This document shows positions 24,388-32,366 of a stretch of DNA of 64,000 nucleotides, in pieces; position 1 is the stretch's first letter; each line of letters starts with the position of its first letter. Location of the stretch: contig NZ_VEGH01000013.1 in assembly GCF_007679345.1 (NCBI RefSeq), positions 81,545 through 145,544 on the forward strand. The letters are read 5' to 3'. A model generated the notes under the pieces. It made no database searches and had not been told where the DNA came from. It worked only from the letters and a program-made list of their open reading frames with translations. This DNA is from Cellulosimicrobium cellulans (GTDB lineage: Bacteria > Actinomycetota > Actinomycetes > Actinomycetales > Cellulomonadaceae). A program made the translations under genes and the position numbers.

Positions 24388-26250
24388 TCAGCCGCGGCGG
24401 AGGCGGCTCACGTCGCGGACCGCGCCGCGGTCGGCGGACGTCGCCATCGCGGCGTACGCCTGGAGCGCCGGCGAGACGTAGCGGTCGCGGTCGACCGGCT
24501 GCCACGGGTTCTCGCGCGCCTCCATCTTGGCGCGGCGGTCGGCCAGCACCTCGTCCGGCACGTTGACCCGGATGAGGCGGGTCTCGACGTCGATCTCGAT
24601 CTCGTCGCCGTCCTCGATCAGGCCGATCGTGCCGCCCGCGGCCGCCTCGGGGCTGATGTGGCCCACCGAGATGCCGCTCGACCCGCCGGAGAACCGGCCG
24701 TCGGTGATGAGCGCGCACACCTTGCCGAGCCCGCGGCCCTTGATGAACGACGTCGGGTACAGCATCTCCTGCATGCCGGGGCCGCCGGACGGGCCCTCGT
24801 ACCGCACGACGACGACGTGGCCCGGCTCGACCTCCTTGCGCAGGATCTTGTCGACCGCCTCGTCCTGCGACTCGCACACCAGCGCGCTCCCGACGAAGTG
24901 GAAGACGTCCGGGTCGATGCCGGCGGTCTTGATGATCGCGCCGTCCTCGGCCAGGTTGCCGCGGAGCACCGCCAGCCCGCCCTCGACGGTGTACGCGTGC
25001 GCGACGTCGCGGATGCAGCCGCCCGCGCCGTCGGTGTCGAGGGACTCCCACACGTTCGACGTCGAGAACGCCTGCGTGGTGCGGACGCCGCCGGGGGCGG
25101 CGTGGAACAGCGCCGTCGCGCGCTCGGTGGCCTTCCCGCCCCGGACGTCCCAGTCGTCCAGCCAGGCGCGCAGCGTCGGCGTGTGCACGCTGGTCACGTC
25201 GTGGTCGAGCAGCCCGGCGCGGTCGAGCTCGCCGAGCAGCGCGGGGATGCCGCCCGCCCGGTGCACGTCCTCCATGTGGTAGTCCGGGTGGTTCGGCGCG
25301 ACCTTGGCCAGGCAGGGCACGCGGCGGCTGATCGCGTCGATGTCCTCGAGCGTGAAGTCGACCTCGGCCTCCTGCGCGGCGGCCAGCACGTGCAGCACGG
25401 TGTTCGTCGAGCCGCCCATCGCGACGTCGAGCGCCATGGCGTTGGCGAACGCGGCGCGGGTCGCGATGCCGCGGGGCGCCGCGGTGTCGTCCTCGTCGTC
25501 GTAGTACCGGCGGGCCAGGTCGACGATCGTGCGGCCGGCCTCGAGGAACAGCTCCTTGCGGGCCGCGTGCGTGGCCAGGGTCGAGCCGTTGCCGGGCAGC
25601 GACAGCCCCAGCGCCTCGGTGAGGCAGTTCATCGAGTTCGCGGTGAACATGCCGGAGCAGGAGCCGCAGGTCGGGCAGGCGTTCTCCTCGACCGTGGCCA
25701 GCGCCTGGTCGGAGACGTTGTCGTCCGCCGAGTAGTTGATCGCGTTGATGAGGTTGAGGTGCGTCTTCGCGACGCCGTCCGCGATGACCGCCTTGCCGGC
25801 CTCCATCGGGCCGCCCGACACGAAGATCACCGGGATGTTCAGCCGCAGCGCCGCGTTGAGCATGCCCGGCGTGATCTTGTCGCAGTTCGAGATGCACACC
25901 AGGGCGTCGGCGCAGTGCGCCTGCACCATGTACTCGACCGAGTCGGCGATCAGGTCGCGGCTGGGCAGCGAGTAGAGCATGCCCGCGTGGCCCATCGCGA
26001 TGCCGTCGTCGACCGCGATGGTGTTGAACTCCTTGGCGACGCCACCCGCCTCCTGGATCGCCGACGCGACGAGGTCGCCCATGTCCTTGAGGTGCACGTG
26101 GCCCGGGACGAACTGCGTGTACGAGTTGGCGATCGCGATGATCGGCTTGCCGAAGTCCTCGGAGCCCATGCCGGTGGCGCGCCACAGGGCGCGGGCGCCG
26201 GCCATGTTGCGGCCGTGGGTCGAGGTACGAGAGCGCAGAGGACGACTCAC
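24388..26250 (-). CDS. ilvD: Dihydroxy-acid dehydratase, 620-aa E. coli-type subfamily
   Basis: 620 aa, GTG start with AAGGAG 7 nt upstream. The opening [28 protein letters not shown]... pattern (beginning [18 protein letters not shown]) and length match the E. coli IlvD group, which carries an oxygen-sensitive [4Fe-4S] cluster. Cysteines are in [13 protein letters not shown] and [19 protein letters not shown], and SDGRFSGG-like [17 protein letters not shown] is conserved. Same reaction as its neighbour in Val/Leu/Ile synthesis. Whether both serve the pathway, or one acts on sugar acids such as gluconate, cannot be settled here; the E. coli-like features favour a true IlvD. Confidence 0.93.
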   Translation of the reverse strand: MSRPLRSRTSTHGRNMAGARALWRATGMGSEDFGKPIIAIANSYTQFVPGHVHLKDMGDLVASAIQEAGGVAKEFNTIAVDDGIAMGHAGMLYSLPSRDLIADSVEYMVQAHCADALVCISNCDKITPGMLNAALRLNIPVIFVSGGPMEAGKAVIADGVAKTHLNLINAINYSADDNVSDQALATVEENACPTCGSCSGMFTANSMNCLTEALGLSLPGNGSTLATHAARKELFLEAGRTIVDLARRYYDDEDDTAAPRGIATRAAFANAMALDVAMGGSTNTVLHVLAAAQEAEVDFTLEDIDAISRRVPCLAKVAPNHPDYHMEDVHRAGGIPALLGELDRAGLLDHDVTSVHTPTLRAWLDDWDVRGGKATERATALFHAAPGGVRTTQAFSTSNVWESLDTDGAGGCIRDVAHAYTVEGGLAVLRGNLAEDGAIIKTAGIDPDVFHFVGSALVCESQDEAVDKILRKEVEPGHVVVVRYEGPSGGPGMQEMLYPTSFIKGRGLGKVCALITDGRFSGGSSGISVGHISPEAAAGGTIGLIEDGDEIEIDVETRLIRVNVPDEVLADRRAKMEARENPWQPVDRDRYVSPALQAYAAMATSADRGAVRDVSRLRRG

Positions 26251-26382
26251 GCTGGGGCTCCTTCGGACGAGCAGGGCGCCACCGCGGCGGCGGCGTGGCC
26301 GTCACCGTACGTCTGCGCACGTCACGGTGCGGCGGGCGTCCGTCCTGTGATCGACCGAGGGGCGAGACGGGGGCGGCCGCGC

Positions 26383-27066
26383 TCAGCCCTCCCCGCGGGC
26401 CTGCCAGGTGCAGACGCAGGCCTCGTTGCCCTCGGGGTCGGCCAGGACCCAGAACGCGGGCGCGCGCCGGTCGGACAGCAGCGTGCCCCCGGCGGCGAGG
26501 GCGGCCGCCACCCGGGCCTCGGCCTGGTCGTGCGGCACCGTGACGTCGACGTGGATCCGGTTGCGCTGCGGGCGCGGGGCGTCCATCTGCTGGAACCAGT
26601 ACCCCGGTCCCAGGGCGGCCGGGTCCGCGAGCGCCGGGTCGTCCGGGTCGGTCCCGGGCTCCGGCTCGTAGCCCAGCACCGCGCGCCAGAAGGGGGCGAC
26701 GCGCGGGATGTCGAGCGCGTCGATCGCGATCTCCTGCGAGGTGAGCGAGGCGGGGTCGCCGACCACCCCGAGCTCGTCCGCCGCGGCCGAGACGGCGGCC
26801 GCGAGCGCCAGGTCCGCCTCGGTGAGCCCGTGCGCGGCCCACGTGGTCGTCCGCACCTGGACGACGCCGGGCCGCAGCGTCACGTCGGGCGCGGCGCCGA
26901 GGCGCTCCGCCTCGGCCGCGACCCGGGCGACGAGCGCCGCGCCCGTGGCGAGGTCGGGGACCCGGAAGGCGGCCTGCAGCCACAGCAGCAGCACCCGCCA
27001 GTGCCGGGCGTCGACCCGCTCGGTGGCGGCGCCGGGACCGATGACGCGCTGCGCTGCGTTGTCCAT
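26383..27066 (-). CDS. Pterin carbinolamine dehydratase-like / VOC fusion protein
   Basis: 227 aa from ATG 27066 after GGGAGG. Residues 20-95 resemble a pterin-4a-carbinolamine dehydratase-like fold (HWRVLLLWLQAAFRVPDLATGAALV, then TTTWAAHGLTEADLALA). Residues 110-225 are a VOC (glyoxalase-like) domain (IAIDALDIPRVAPFWRAVLGYEP, NRIHVDVTVPHDQ, VLADPEGNEACVCTW). This two-domain protein is common in actinobacteria and its reaction is not established. Cytoplasmic. Separated from ilvD by 132 nt; no operon partner evident. Confidence 0.8.
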   Translation of the reverse strand: MDNAAQRVIGPGAATERVDARHWRVLLLWLQAAFRVPDLATGAALVARVAAEAERLGAAPDVTLRPGVVQVRTTTWAAHGLTEADLALAAAVSAAADELGVVGDPASLTSQEIAIDALDIPRVAPFWRAVLGYEPEPGTDPDDPALADPAALGPGYWFQQMDAPRPQRNRIHVDVTVPHDQAEARVAAALAAGGTLLSDRRAPAFWVLADPEGNEACVCTWQARGEG

Positions 27067-27304
27067 GCCCCGACCCTCCCACCCCCCACCGACACGCCCC
27101 ACCCCGCCCCCGGCCGCCCGCCGCCCTCGCCCGCCGCCCCACGGTCGCCGACCTCGGTCGCCGAGATAGGACCTCCGCGCCCAGATAGGGCCCTGCCGCG
27201 TCCTATCTCGACGGGACGGTCCTATCTCGGCGGTCGAGGGCGGGTCGGGCGGGTCGGGCGACTCGTGCGGCCGGGTCGGCGGGCGCGGGGCGAGAGGGCT
27301 TGCG
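27067..27304. other. Gene-free stretch with inverted repeats
   Basis: A C-rich low-complexity segment (27067-27150) and the repeat element at 27159-27232 lie between the PCD-VOC gene and the MerR gene. No credible coding signal was seen. Confidence 0.6.
27159..27232. repeat. Intergenic inverted-repeat element B (core CGCCGAGATAGGACC)
   Basis: CGCCGAGATAGGACC (27159-27173) and its perfect complement (27218-27232) flank two degenerate copies, one direct near 27181 and one inverted near 27200. Same layout and outer core as element A but with a different inner sequence. Confidence 0.82.
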
Positions 27305-27321
27305 GTTGACGCCGCGTCAAC
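27305..27321. promoter_or_regulatory. MerR-type operator
   Basis: GTTGACG-CCG-CGTCAAC is a perfect 17-bp palindrome about 60 bp upstream of the MerR regulator and contains a -35-like TTGACG. MerR-family proteins commonly bind such sites in their own promoter, so autoregulation is likely. Confidence 0.65.
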
Positions 27322-27337
27322 GCCTACCGTCGAGCAG

Positions 27338-27360
27338 CGACGGCGGAACGACCGCCGTCG
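27338..27360 (+). repeat. Hairpin in the MerR 5' leader
   Basis: CGACGGCGG and CCGCCGTCG form a 9-bp perfect stem with a 5-base loop, 22 nt before the start codon. It could affect translation or be a second protein-binding palindrome. Confidence 0.5.
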
Positions 27361-27382
27361 GCGACACGACGGGGCGGGCGGC

Positions 27383-28189
27383 ATGACCGGCACGACGGGC
27401 ACGACGGGCACGGAGCGGTGGACCACCGCCGAGGTGGTGCGGCTGTCCGGGGTGACGTCCCGGACGTTGCGGCACTACGACGCGATCGGGCTGCTGCGCC
27501 CGGCCGGCACCGCGCCGGGCGGGCAGCGGGAGTACGGACGCGCCGAGCTGCTGCGGCTGCAGCAGGTGCTCGTGCTCCGGGAGCTCGGCGTCGGGCTGGC
27601 GGCGATCGGGGACATCCTCGACGCGGCCGCGCCCGGCGGGGGCGCCGGCGACCCGGCGCGCGTCCAGGCCGACCGGCTGCGCGAGCACCACGCCGCGCTG
27701 CTCGCGGAGCGGGACCGGCTGGACCGGCTCGCCCGCACCGTCGCCGCCACCATCGAGTCCCTGGAAGGGGGCACCGACATGCCTGCCGACGAGATGTACG
27801 ACGGCTTCGACCACCGCCGGTACGAGGAGGAGGCGCGCGAGCGCTGGGGCGACGCGGCCGTGGAGCGCAGCACCCGCGCGTGGGAGGACCTGTCCGTGGA
27901 CGAGCGCGAGGCGCACCGGCGCGAGGGCGAGGCCGTGAGCACGGGGCTGGCCGCGCTGCTGGCGGCGGGCACGCCCGTCACCGACGCCGCGGTGCGGGAC
28001 CTGGTCGCCCGGCACCACGCCTGGGTCGCCCTGTTCTGGACCCCGGACGCCGAGGCGTACCGGAACCTGGCCGCCATGTACGTGGACGACCCGCGGTTCG
28101 CCGCGACCTACGAGGCCGTGGCGCCCGGGCTCGCGGTGTACCTGCGGGACGCGGTCGCGGCGCACGCGGACGCGGTCGCGGGCGGCTGA
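27383..28189 (+). CDS. MerR family regulator with TipAS effector domain
   Basis: 268 aa. Residues 13-80 are a MerR winged helix (TAEVVRLSGVTSRTLRHYDAIGLLRPAGTAPGGQREYGRAELLRLQQV), followed by a dimerisation coiled coil to about 130. Residues 140-265 form a TipAS antibiotic-recognition domain (MYDGFDHRRYEEEARERWGDAAV, FWTPDAEAYRNLAAMYVDDPRFAATYE). TipA-type proteins bind thiopeptides or other small molecules and activate efflux and their own genes. An internal ATG at 27780 (MPADEMYDGF) could give a short TipAS-only form, as known for tipA. A perfect palindrome upstream is the likely binding site. Confidence 0.92.
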   Translation: MTGTTGTTGTERWTTAEVVRLSGVTSRTLRHYDAIGLLRPAGTAPGGQREYGRAELLRLQQVLVLRELGVGLAAIGDILDAAAPGGGAGDPARVQADRLREHHAALLAERDRLDRLARTVAATIESLEGGTDMPADEMYDGFDHRRYEEEARERWGDAAVERSTRAWEDLSVDEREAHRREGEAVSTGLAALLAAGTPVTDAAVRDLVARHHAWVALFWTPDAEAYRNLAAMYVDDPRFAATYEAVAPGLAVYLRDAVAAHADAVAGG

Positions 28190-28206
28190 TCGACCCGCGG
28201 GAGGTC

Positions 28207-28220
28207 GGGACCAACGGCCC
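28207..28220. promoter_or_regulatory. DosR/DevR-like box
   Basis: GGGACCAACGGCCC followed by AA matches the DosR consensus GGGACTnnnGGCCC. It is 260 bp upstream of the photolyase start, farther than usual, so its target is uncertain. Confidence 0.45.
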
Positions 28221-28357
28221 AACCACGGGGCACCGCGCCGGGGCAGGCTGGGGCGCACGGACCAGCGGTCGTCTCTCCCCCGGGGCGACCACCGGGCTTC
28301 CCGCCCGGGGTCCGCTCCGGTCACCTGGCGACGACGACCCGTCGCCGGGTACCCCCA

Positions 28358-28402
28358 GTCGAGGCACCATCGGCTCATCGCCCGGGCCGGTGGTGCCTCG
28401 AC
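28358..28402. repeat. 12-bp inverted repeat between MerR and photolyase genes
   Basis: GTCGAGGCACCA and its exact complement are separated by 21 nt. It may end the MerR transcript, though no U-tract follows. Confidence 0.55.
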
Positions 28403-28480
28403 GCAGGTCCGGTCACGCGCGCCGGACCCACGTCGGGCGCACGGCTCGCGACCACCGGTCCCCCTGGCTACCGTCGCCGG

Positions 28481-29842
28481 GTGACCGCGATCCACTGGTT
28501 CCGCCGCGATCTGCGGCTCGGCGACAACCCCGCGCTGCACGCGGCAGCCGCGCAGGGCGACGTGCTCGCGCTGTACGTCCTCGACCCGCGCCTGTGGGCG
28601 TCGTCGGGCGCACCCCGCCGGGCGTACCTGGCCCGGAGCCTCGCCGCGCTCGACGAGCAGACCGGGGGCCGGCTGCTGGTCCGGCTCGGCGACCCCCGCG
28701 AGGTGGTCCCGGCGGTGGCCCGCGAGATCGGAGCCGAGGACGTGCACGTGGCCGCGTCGACCGAGCCGTTCGGCCGGCGCCGGGACGACCACGTGGAGTG
28801 GACGCTCGAGGAGGACGGCCGCGCGCTGGTCCGGACCGGGTCGCCGTACGCGGTGACGCCGGGCCGGGTCCGCAACCAGTCCGGCACGCCGTACCAGGTG
28901 TTCACGCCGTTCCGCCGCGCCTGGGCCGAGCACGGCTGGCACTCCCCCGCGCCGGACGCGGCGGAGACGGTGCGCGCCGTCACGTTCCTCGACGGCGGCC
29001 GGTCCGACGCCGTGCCGGACGCCCCCGTGCCCGACGGCCTCGCGCTGCCGGAGGCCGGCGAGGCGGCGGCCCTCGCCCGGTGGGCGGAGATGCTGGACGG
29101 CCCCCTGTCCCACTACAAGGCGGAGCGCGACCGCCCGGACCTCGACAGCACCTCGCGGCTGTCGGTCCCGCTCAAGTGGGGCGAGATCCACCCGCGCACG
29201 ATCCTGGCGGACCTCGCACACCGCCGCGGCGAGGGCGCCGACACGTTCCGCGGGCAGATCGCCTGGCGGGACTTCCACGCCGACGTGCTGTTCCACCACC
29301 CCCGCGGCGCGCACGAGTCGCTCACGCCCGTCATCCCGGAGAACGCCTGGGTGGACGGCCGCGCCGAGGCGAAGGCCCTCGCGGCGTGGGCCGAGGGCCG
29401 CACCGGCTATCCGCTGGTCGACGCCGGGATGCGGCAGCTGCGGGGCGAGGGCTGGATGCACAACCGGGTGCGGATGGCCGTCGCCTCGTTCCTGGTCAAG
29501 GACCTGCACGTGCGGTGGCAGCGCGGCGCGGACCACTTCATGGCCTGGCTGGTGGACGGCGACATCCCGCAGAACCAGATGAACTGGCAGTGGGTCGCCG
29601 GCACCGGCCGGGACGCGGCGCCGTACTTCCGGGTGTTCAACCCGGTGACCCAGGGCGTGAAGTTCGACCCGCACGGGCACTACGTGCGGCGCTGGGTGCC
29701 CGAGCTGCGCGACATCCCCGGCAAGGCGGTGCACGAGCCGTGGAAGCTACCGCGGTCGGCGGCGCCGGACTACCCCGAGCGGATCGTGGACCACGCGCAC
29801 GAGCGGGCGGTCTCGCTCGGCGCGTACCAGTCCCTGCGCTGA
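28481..29842 (+). CDS. phrB: Deoxyribodipyrimidine photolyase (class I cryptochrome/photolyase family)
   Basis: 453 aa from GTG. The N-terminal photolyase alpha/beta domain (TAIHWFRRDLRLGDNPAL) binds an antenna chromophore; the C-terminal FAD domain shows GYPLVDAGMRQLRGEGWMHNRVRMAVASFLVKDLHVRWQ and DIPQNQMNWQWVAGTGRDAAPYFRVFNP, with the asparagine and tryptophans of CPD photolyases. It would repair UV-induced cyclobutane dimers with blue light. TACCGT (28469-28474) lies 6 nt before the GTG, so the transcript is probably leaderless. A DosR-like box lies farther upstream. Confidence 0.94.
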   Translation: MTAIHWFRRDLRLGDNPALHAAAAQGDVLALYVLDPRLWASSGAPRRAYLARSLAALDEQTGGRLLVRLGDPREVVPAVAREIGAEDVHVAASTEPFGRRRDDHVEWTLEEDGRALVRTGSPYAVTPGRVRNQSGTPYQVFTPFRRAWAEHGWHSPAPDAAETVRAVTFLDGGRSDAVPDAPVPDGLALPEAGEAAALARWAEMLDGPLSHYKAERDRPDLDSTSRLSVPLKWGEIHPRTILADLAHRRGEGADTFRGQIAWRDFHADVLFHHPRGAHESLTPVIPENAWVDGRAEAKALAAWAEGRTGYPLVDAGMRQLRGEGWMHNRVRMAVASFLVKDLHVRWQRGADHFMAWLVDGDIPQNQMNWQWVAGTGRDAAPYFRVFNPVTQGVKFDPHGHYVRRWVPELRDIPGKAVHEPWKLPRSAAPDYPERIVDHAHERAVSLGAYQSLR

Positions 29843-29883
29843 TCCCGGGCCGGCCCAGCGCCGCGAGACCGGTGCTTTCGCGT

Positions 29884-29933
29884 CAGATCGGTGGTTGCAG
29901 CCACCGATCTCGGTGCGAACCACCGATCTCGGC
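29884..29933. repeat. Intergenic inverted-repeat element C (core CCGATCTCGGCG)
   Basis: CAGATCGGTGGTT, GCCACCGATCTCGG and AACCACCGATCTCGGCGG are related direct and inverted units just after the photolyase stop. The TCTCGGCG end is shared with elements A and B. Confidence 0.72.
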
Positions 29934-29946
29934 GGGCCCGGGCGCC

Positions 29947-29960
29947 GGGACAGAGGTCCC
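29947..29960. promoter_or_regulatory. DosR/DevR-like box A1
   Basis: GGGACAGAGGTCCC, a perfect GGGAC-n4-GTCCC palindrome 131 bp upstream of the first DoxX-like gene. Confidence 0.62.
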
Positions 29961-30007
29961 GGATTCCGGGCGCTCGCGTCCCGGGTGGCCCGGAAGCAGA
30001 GCGGCTC

Positions 30008-30021
30008 GGGACCTTCGGCCC
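30008..30021. promoter_or_regulatory. DosR/DevR-like box A2
   Basis: GGGACCTTCGGCCC fits the DosR consensus closely. It lies 69 bp before the first DoxX-like start, a typical activator distance. Confidence 0.68.
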
Positions 30022-30090
30022 CTCCGTCCAACGGGACGAAGCGGGACATTGGGCGCATCGTCACAACGTCGTGATCCGGAGGCAGCCGCC

Positions 30091-30657
30091 ATGTCCGCAC
30101 CCACCCTCTCGCGCTCGTCCGCCGCGCCGGCCCCGCTGCCGGCCCAGGAGGACGTCGTCACCACCCTGAACGCGCGCCGCGCGCTCGCCGCGACCCGGCT
30201 GGCCACCGGGTTCATCTTCCTGTGGGCCTTCGTCGACAAGACGTTCGGCCTCGGCTACTCGACCCCGTCCGAGCGGGCCTGGATCCACGGCGGCACGCCG
30301 AGCCAGGGCTTCCTGAACAGCGAGGCGGTCGTCGGCCCGTTCAAGGACCTGTTCCAGTCGATCGCCAGCCCGGCCACCGACGTGCTGTTCATGCTCGGCA
30401 TGCTCGGCGTCGGCCTCGCGGTGGTGCTCGGCATCGGCCTGCGGGTCGCCGCCTGGTCGGGCTCGCTCATCATGATCCTCATGTGGGCCGCGGAGTGGCC
30501 GCTCACCGCCGGGTCGACCAACCCGCTCGTGGACTACCACATCATCTACGCCCTGGCCCTGATCGTCTGCGCGACCTGCCTGGCCGGGGACACCTGGGGG
30601 CTCGGCCGCGTGTGGCGCGAGCTGCCGGTGGTGCAGGCGCAGCGCTGGCTGCGCTGA
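30091..30657 (+). CDS. DoxX-like membrane protein, copy 1
   Basis: 188 aa from ATG with GGAGG 8 nt upstream. A short soluble N-terminus precedes four hydrophobic segments (RLATGFIFLWAFVDKTFG, DVLFMLGMLGVGLAVVLGIGL, SGSLIMILMWAAEWPL, YHIIYALALIVCATCLAG). The family is DoxX/DoxD-like; relatives are membrane subunits of thiosulfate:quinone oxidoreductase or small redox-linked membrane proteins. It is about 70% identical by eye to the next gene, so the pair arose by tandem duplication. Promoter boxes like those of DosR/DevR suggest induction by hypoxia or NO. Its own reaction is not known. Confidence 0.85.
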   Translation: MSAPTLSRSSAAPAPLPAQEDVVTTLNARRALAATRLATGFIFLWAFVDKTFGLGYSTPSERAWIHGGTPSQGFLNSEAVVGPFKDLFQSIASPATDVLFMLGMLGVGLAVVLGIGLRVAAWSGSLIMILMWAAEWPLTAGSTNPLVDYHIIYALALIVCATCLAGDTWGLGRVWRELPVVQAQRWLR

Positions 30658-30707
30658 GGACGCGCGGCCGGCGGCGGACGGAGACCGCCGCCGGCCCGCT
30701 GCACGAC

Positions 30708-30741
30708 GAGGCGCCCGTCCCCACCCGGGGGCGGGCGCCTC
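30708..30741 (+). terminator. Hairpin after DoxX-like copy 1
   Basis: GAGGCGCCCG pairs with CGGGCGCCTC, extended inward by CCCC/GGGG. Very stable, no U-tract. Sequence resembles the hairpin after copy 2, consistent with duplication of the whole unit. Confidence 0.65.
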
Positions 30742-30787
30742 GCCCGTGCACCGGGCGACCCGCGCCGCCGCCACCCCCGCGCGGGCT

Positions 30788-30801
30788 GGGACCGAGGTCC
30801 C
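30788..30801. promoter_or_regulatory. DosR/DevR-like box B1
   Basis: GGGACCGAGGTCCC, upstream of DoxX-like copy 2; the equivalent of box A1. Confidence 0.62.
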
Positions 30802-30822
30802 GGTTCCGGCCAGGCCGACCCC

Positions 30823-30836
30823 GGGACCCAGGTCCC
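30823..30836. promoter_or_regulatory. DosR/DevR-like box B2
   Basis: GGGACCCAGGTCCC, a second perfect GGGAC-n4-GTCCC palindrome 35 bp after B1. Confidence 0.62.
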
Positions 30837-30894
30837 GGGTGACCGGCATCCGGGTGACGTGGAGCGCTTTCCAGCAGCCGCACGCAGGGAGTTT

Positions 30895-30908
30895 GGGACT
30901 TCCGTCCG
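30895..30908. promoter_or_regulatory. DosR/DevR-like box B3 with conserved downstream promoter segment
   Basis: TTTGGGACTTCCGTCC carries the T-rich flank and spacer of a good DosR box. About 25 bp later comes GGACATTGGG followed by ATCACAA, which is also found 29 bp after box A2, so the core promoter is conserved between both DoxX-like genes. Confidence 0.68.
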
Positions 30909-30982
30909 GGGTGCGAGGGCTCCGACGGGAGGACATTGGGAAAGTCATCACAAGGTGAACCCCAGACAAGAAGGCACGGATC

Positions 30983-31546
30983 ATGACCACGATCACCACC
31001 CCCCGCACCGAGGCGGCCCCCGCGACCTCGCGGACCCAGGAGGACGTCGTCACCTCGGTGGCCGCCCGCCGCGTGCTCGCCGCCCTCCGTCTCTCGACGG
31101 GGTTCATCTTCCTCTGGGCCTTCCTCGACAAGACGTTCGGGTTCGGCTACTCGACCGCCTCGGACGCCGCGTGGATCCACGGCGGCGCGCCGAGCCAGGG
31201 CTTCCTGCAGTTCGCGGCCCAGGGCCCGCTGACCGGCTTCTTCAACGGCATCGCCAGCCCCGCCTCGGACGTGCTGTTCATGCTCGGCATGCTCGGCGTC
31301 GGCCTGGCGGTCATGCTCGGCATCGGCACCCGGGTCGCGGCCGGCGCCGGCTCGCTCATCATGGCGATGATGTGGCTCGCCGAGTGGCCGCTCATCTCGG
31401 GCTCGACCAACCCGGTCATGGACTACCACATCATCTACGCGCTGGTGCTGGTCCTCGTGGCCCTCACCGCCGGCGGCGACACCTGGGGCCTCGGCCGCTG
31501 GTGGAAGAGCCTGCCGGTCGTGCAGAAGAACCGCTGGCTCATCTGA
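30983..31546 (+). CDS. DoxX-like membrane protein, copy 2
   Basis: 187 aa from ATG with AAGAAGG upstream. Same four-helix layout as copy 1 (RLSTGFIFLWAFLDKTFGFGYSTASDAAWIHGG; DVLFMLGMLGVGLAVMLGIG; SLIMAMMWLAEWPL; YHIIYALVLVLVALTAGGDTWGLG). Invariant features shared with copy 1 include WIHGG, PSQGFL and the D-Y-H pair in DYHIIYA. Three DosR-like boxes lie upstream. The protein is predicted in the cytoplasmic membrane; a role in redox balance is inferred from family and promoter. Confidence 0.85.
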   Translation: MTTITTPRTEAAPATSRTQEDVVTSVAARRVLAALRLSTGFIFLWAFLDKTFGFGYSTASDAAWIHGGAPSQGFLQFAAQGPLTGFFNGIASPASDVLFMLGMLGVGLAVMLGIGTRVAAGAGSLIMAMMWLAEWPLISGSTNPVMDYHIIYALVLVLVALTAGGDTWGLGRWWKSLPVVQKNRWLI

Positions 31547-31589
31547 TCGACCAGCACCCCTGAGCGGCCCCGCCGCTCACCGCAGGCGC

Positions 31590-31627
31590 GAGGCGCCGGT
31601 CCCCACCCTCCCGGGGACCGGCGCCTC
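31590..31627. terminator. Bidirectional hairpin after DoxX-like copy 2
   Basis: GAGGCGCCGGTCCCC and its exact complement form a 15-bp stem with an 8-base loop between the convergent DoxX-like and GNAT genes. Confidence 0.72.
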
Positions 31628-31657
31628 GTGGCGTGCGAGCGGGCCGCGCGGACGACG

Positions 31658-32203
31658 TCAGGCCGCGCGCAGCGCCCGGTACTCGTCCTCGAGCATCCCC
31701 ATGTCGATGCCGTCGCACCAGCCGTCGCCGTCCCGGTACGCGTCCCGGCGGCGCCCCTCGACCCGGAACCCGATGTTCTCGTAGAGCGAGCGCGCGCGGG
31801 CGTTGATGCTCAGCACGTCGAGCCCGACCCGGTGCAGGCCGATCCCGTCGAACGCCAGGCCGAGCACCAGCTCGATCGCCTCCGTGCCGTAGCCGCGGCC
31901 GCGGTACGCCGGCCGCATGACCAGGCGCATGTTCGCCGAGCCGACCACCTCGTCGATGTCGTTCAGCACGATCTCGCCGAGGTACTCGTCGGACCCGTTC
32001 GCGGTGATGGCCAGGTCGATCCGCCCGTCCAGGCCGGAGACCGTCGCGCACCACGCGTCGATCTGGGCGCGGGTGAACACCGTCGTGGTGCCGGTGGTCC
32101 GCATCCCCTCGGGGTCGTTGACCATGTCCCACATCGCCGGCGCGTCGTCGGCGCGGATGGGGCGCAGGTGGATCATCTCGCCCTCGAGCGTGGGCTTCTC
32201 CAT
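31658..32203 (-). CDS. GNAT family N-acetyltransferase (RimJ/RimL-like)
   Basis: 181 aa, ATG with GAGGAGG 7 nt upstream. MIHLRPIRADDAPAMWDMVNDPEG opens the fold, and the acetyl-CoA loop is in MRLVMRPAYRGRGYGTEAIELVLGLAF, followed by RVGLDVLSINARARSLYENIGFRVEGRRRDAY. This is the RimJ/RimL-like Acetyltransf_3 group, which acetylates protein N-termini or small amines. Stands alone; substrate unknown. Confidence 0.88.
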   Translation of the reverse strand: MEKPTLEGEMIHLRPIRADDAPAMWDMVNDPEGMRTTGTTTVFTRAQIDAWCATVSGLDGRIDLAITANGSDEYLGEIVLNDIDEVVGSANMRLVMRPAYRGRGYGTEAIELVLGLAFDGIGLHRVGLDVLSINARARSLYENIGFRVEGRRRDAYRDGDGWCDGIDMGMLEDEYRALRAA

Positions 32204-32314
32204 GGGGCTGCCTCCTCGTCGACCCGAGCCTAGGCACTGCGGGTGACCGTCGTGTTTCGCCGCGCGGTCGGGCGCGTTCCGGAGCGGGCGCCGGAGCGCT
32301 GCCGGCCCCGCACG

Positions 32315-32360
32315 CGACGGCGGCGCGGCCCCGGTCCCGCCGGGTGCCGCGCCGCCGTCG
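32315..32360 (-). terminator. Terminator hairpin of the gatCAB operon
   Basis: CGACGGCGGCGCGGC and its exact complement form a 15-bp stem with a 16-base loop, just after the gatB stop. No U-tract, as is common in high-GC actinomycetes. Confidence 0.7.
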
Positions 32361-32366
32361 TGCCGC

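Larger units (their letters stand above)
28190..28480. other. Intergenic region upstream of photolyase
   Basis: Holds a DosR-like box at 28207-28220, a 12-bp inverted repeat at 28358-28402 and the -10 hexamer of the photolyase gene. No gene seen. Confidence 0.6.
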
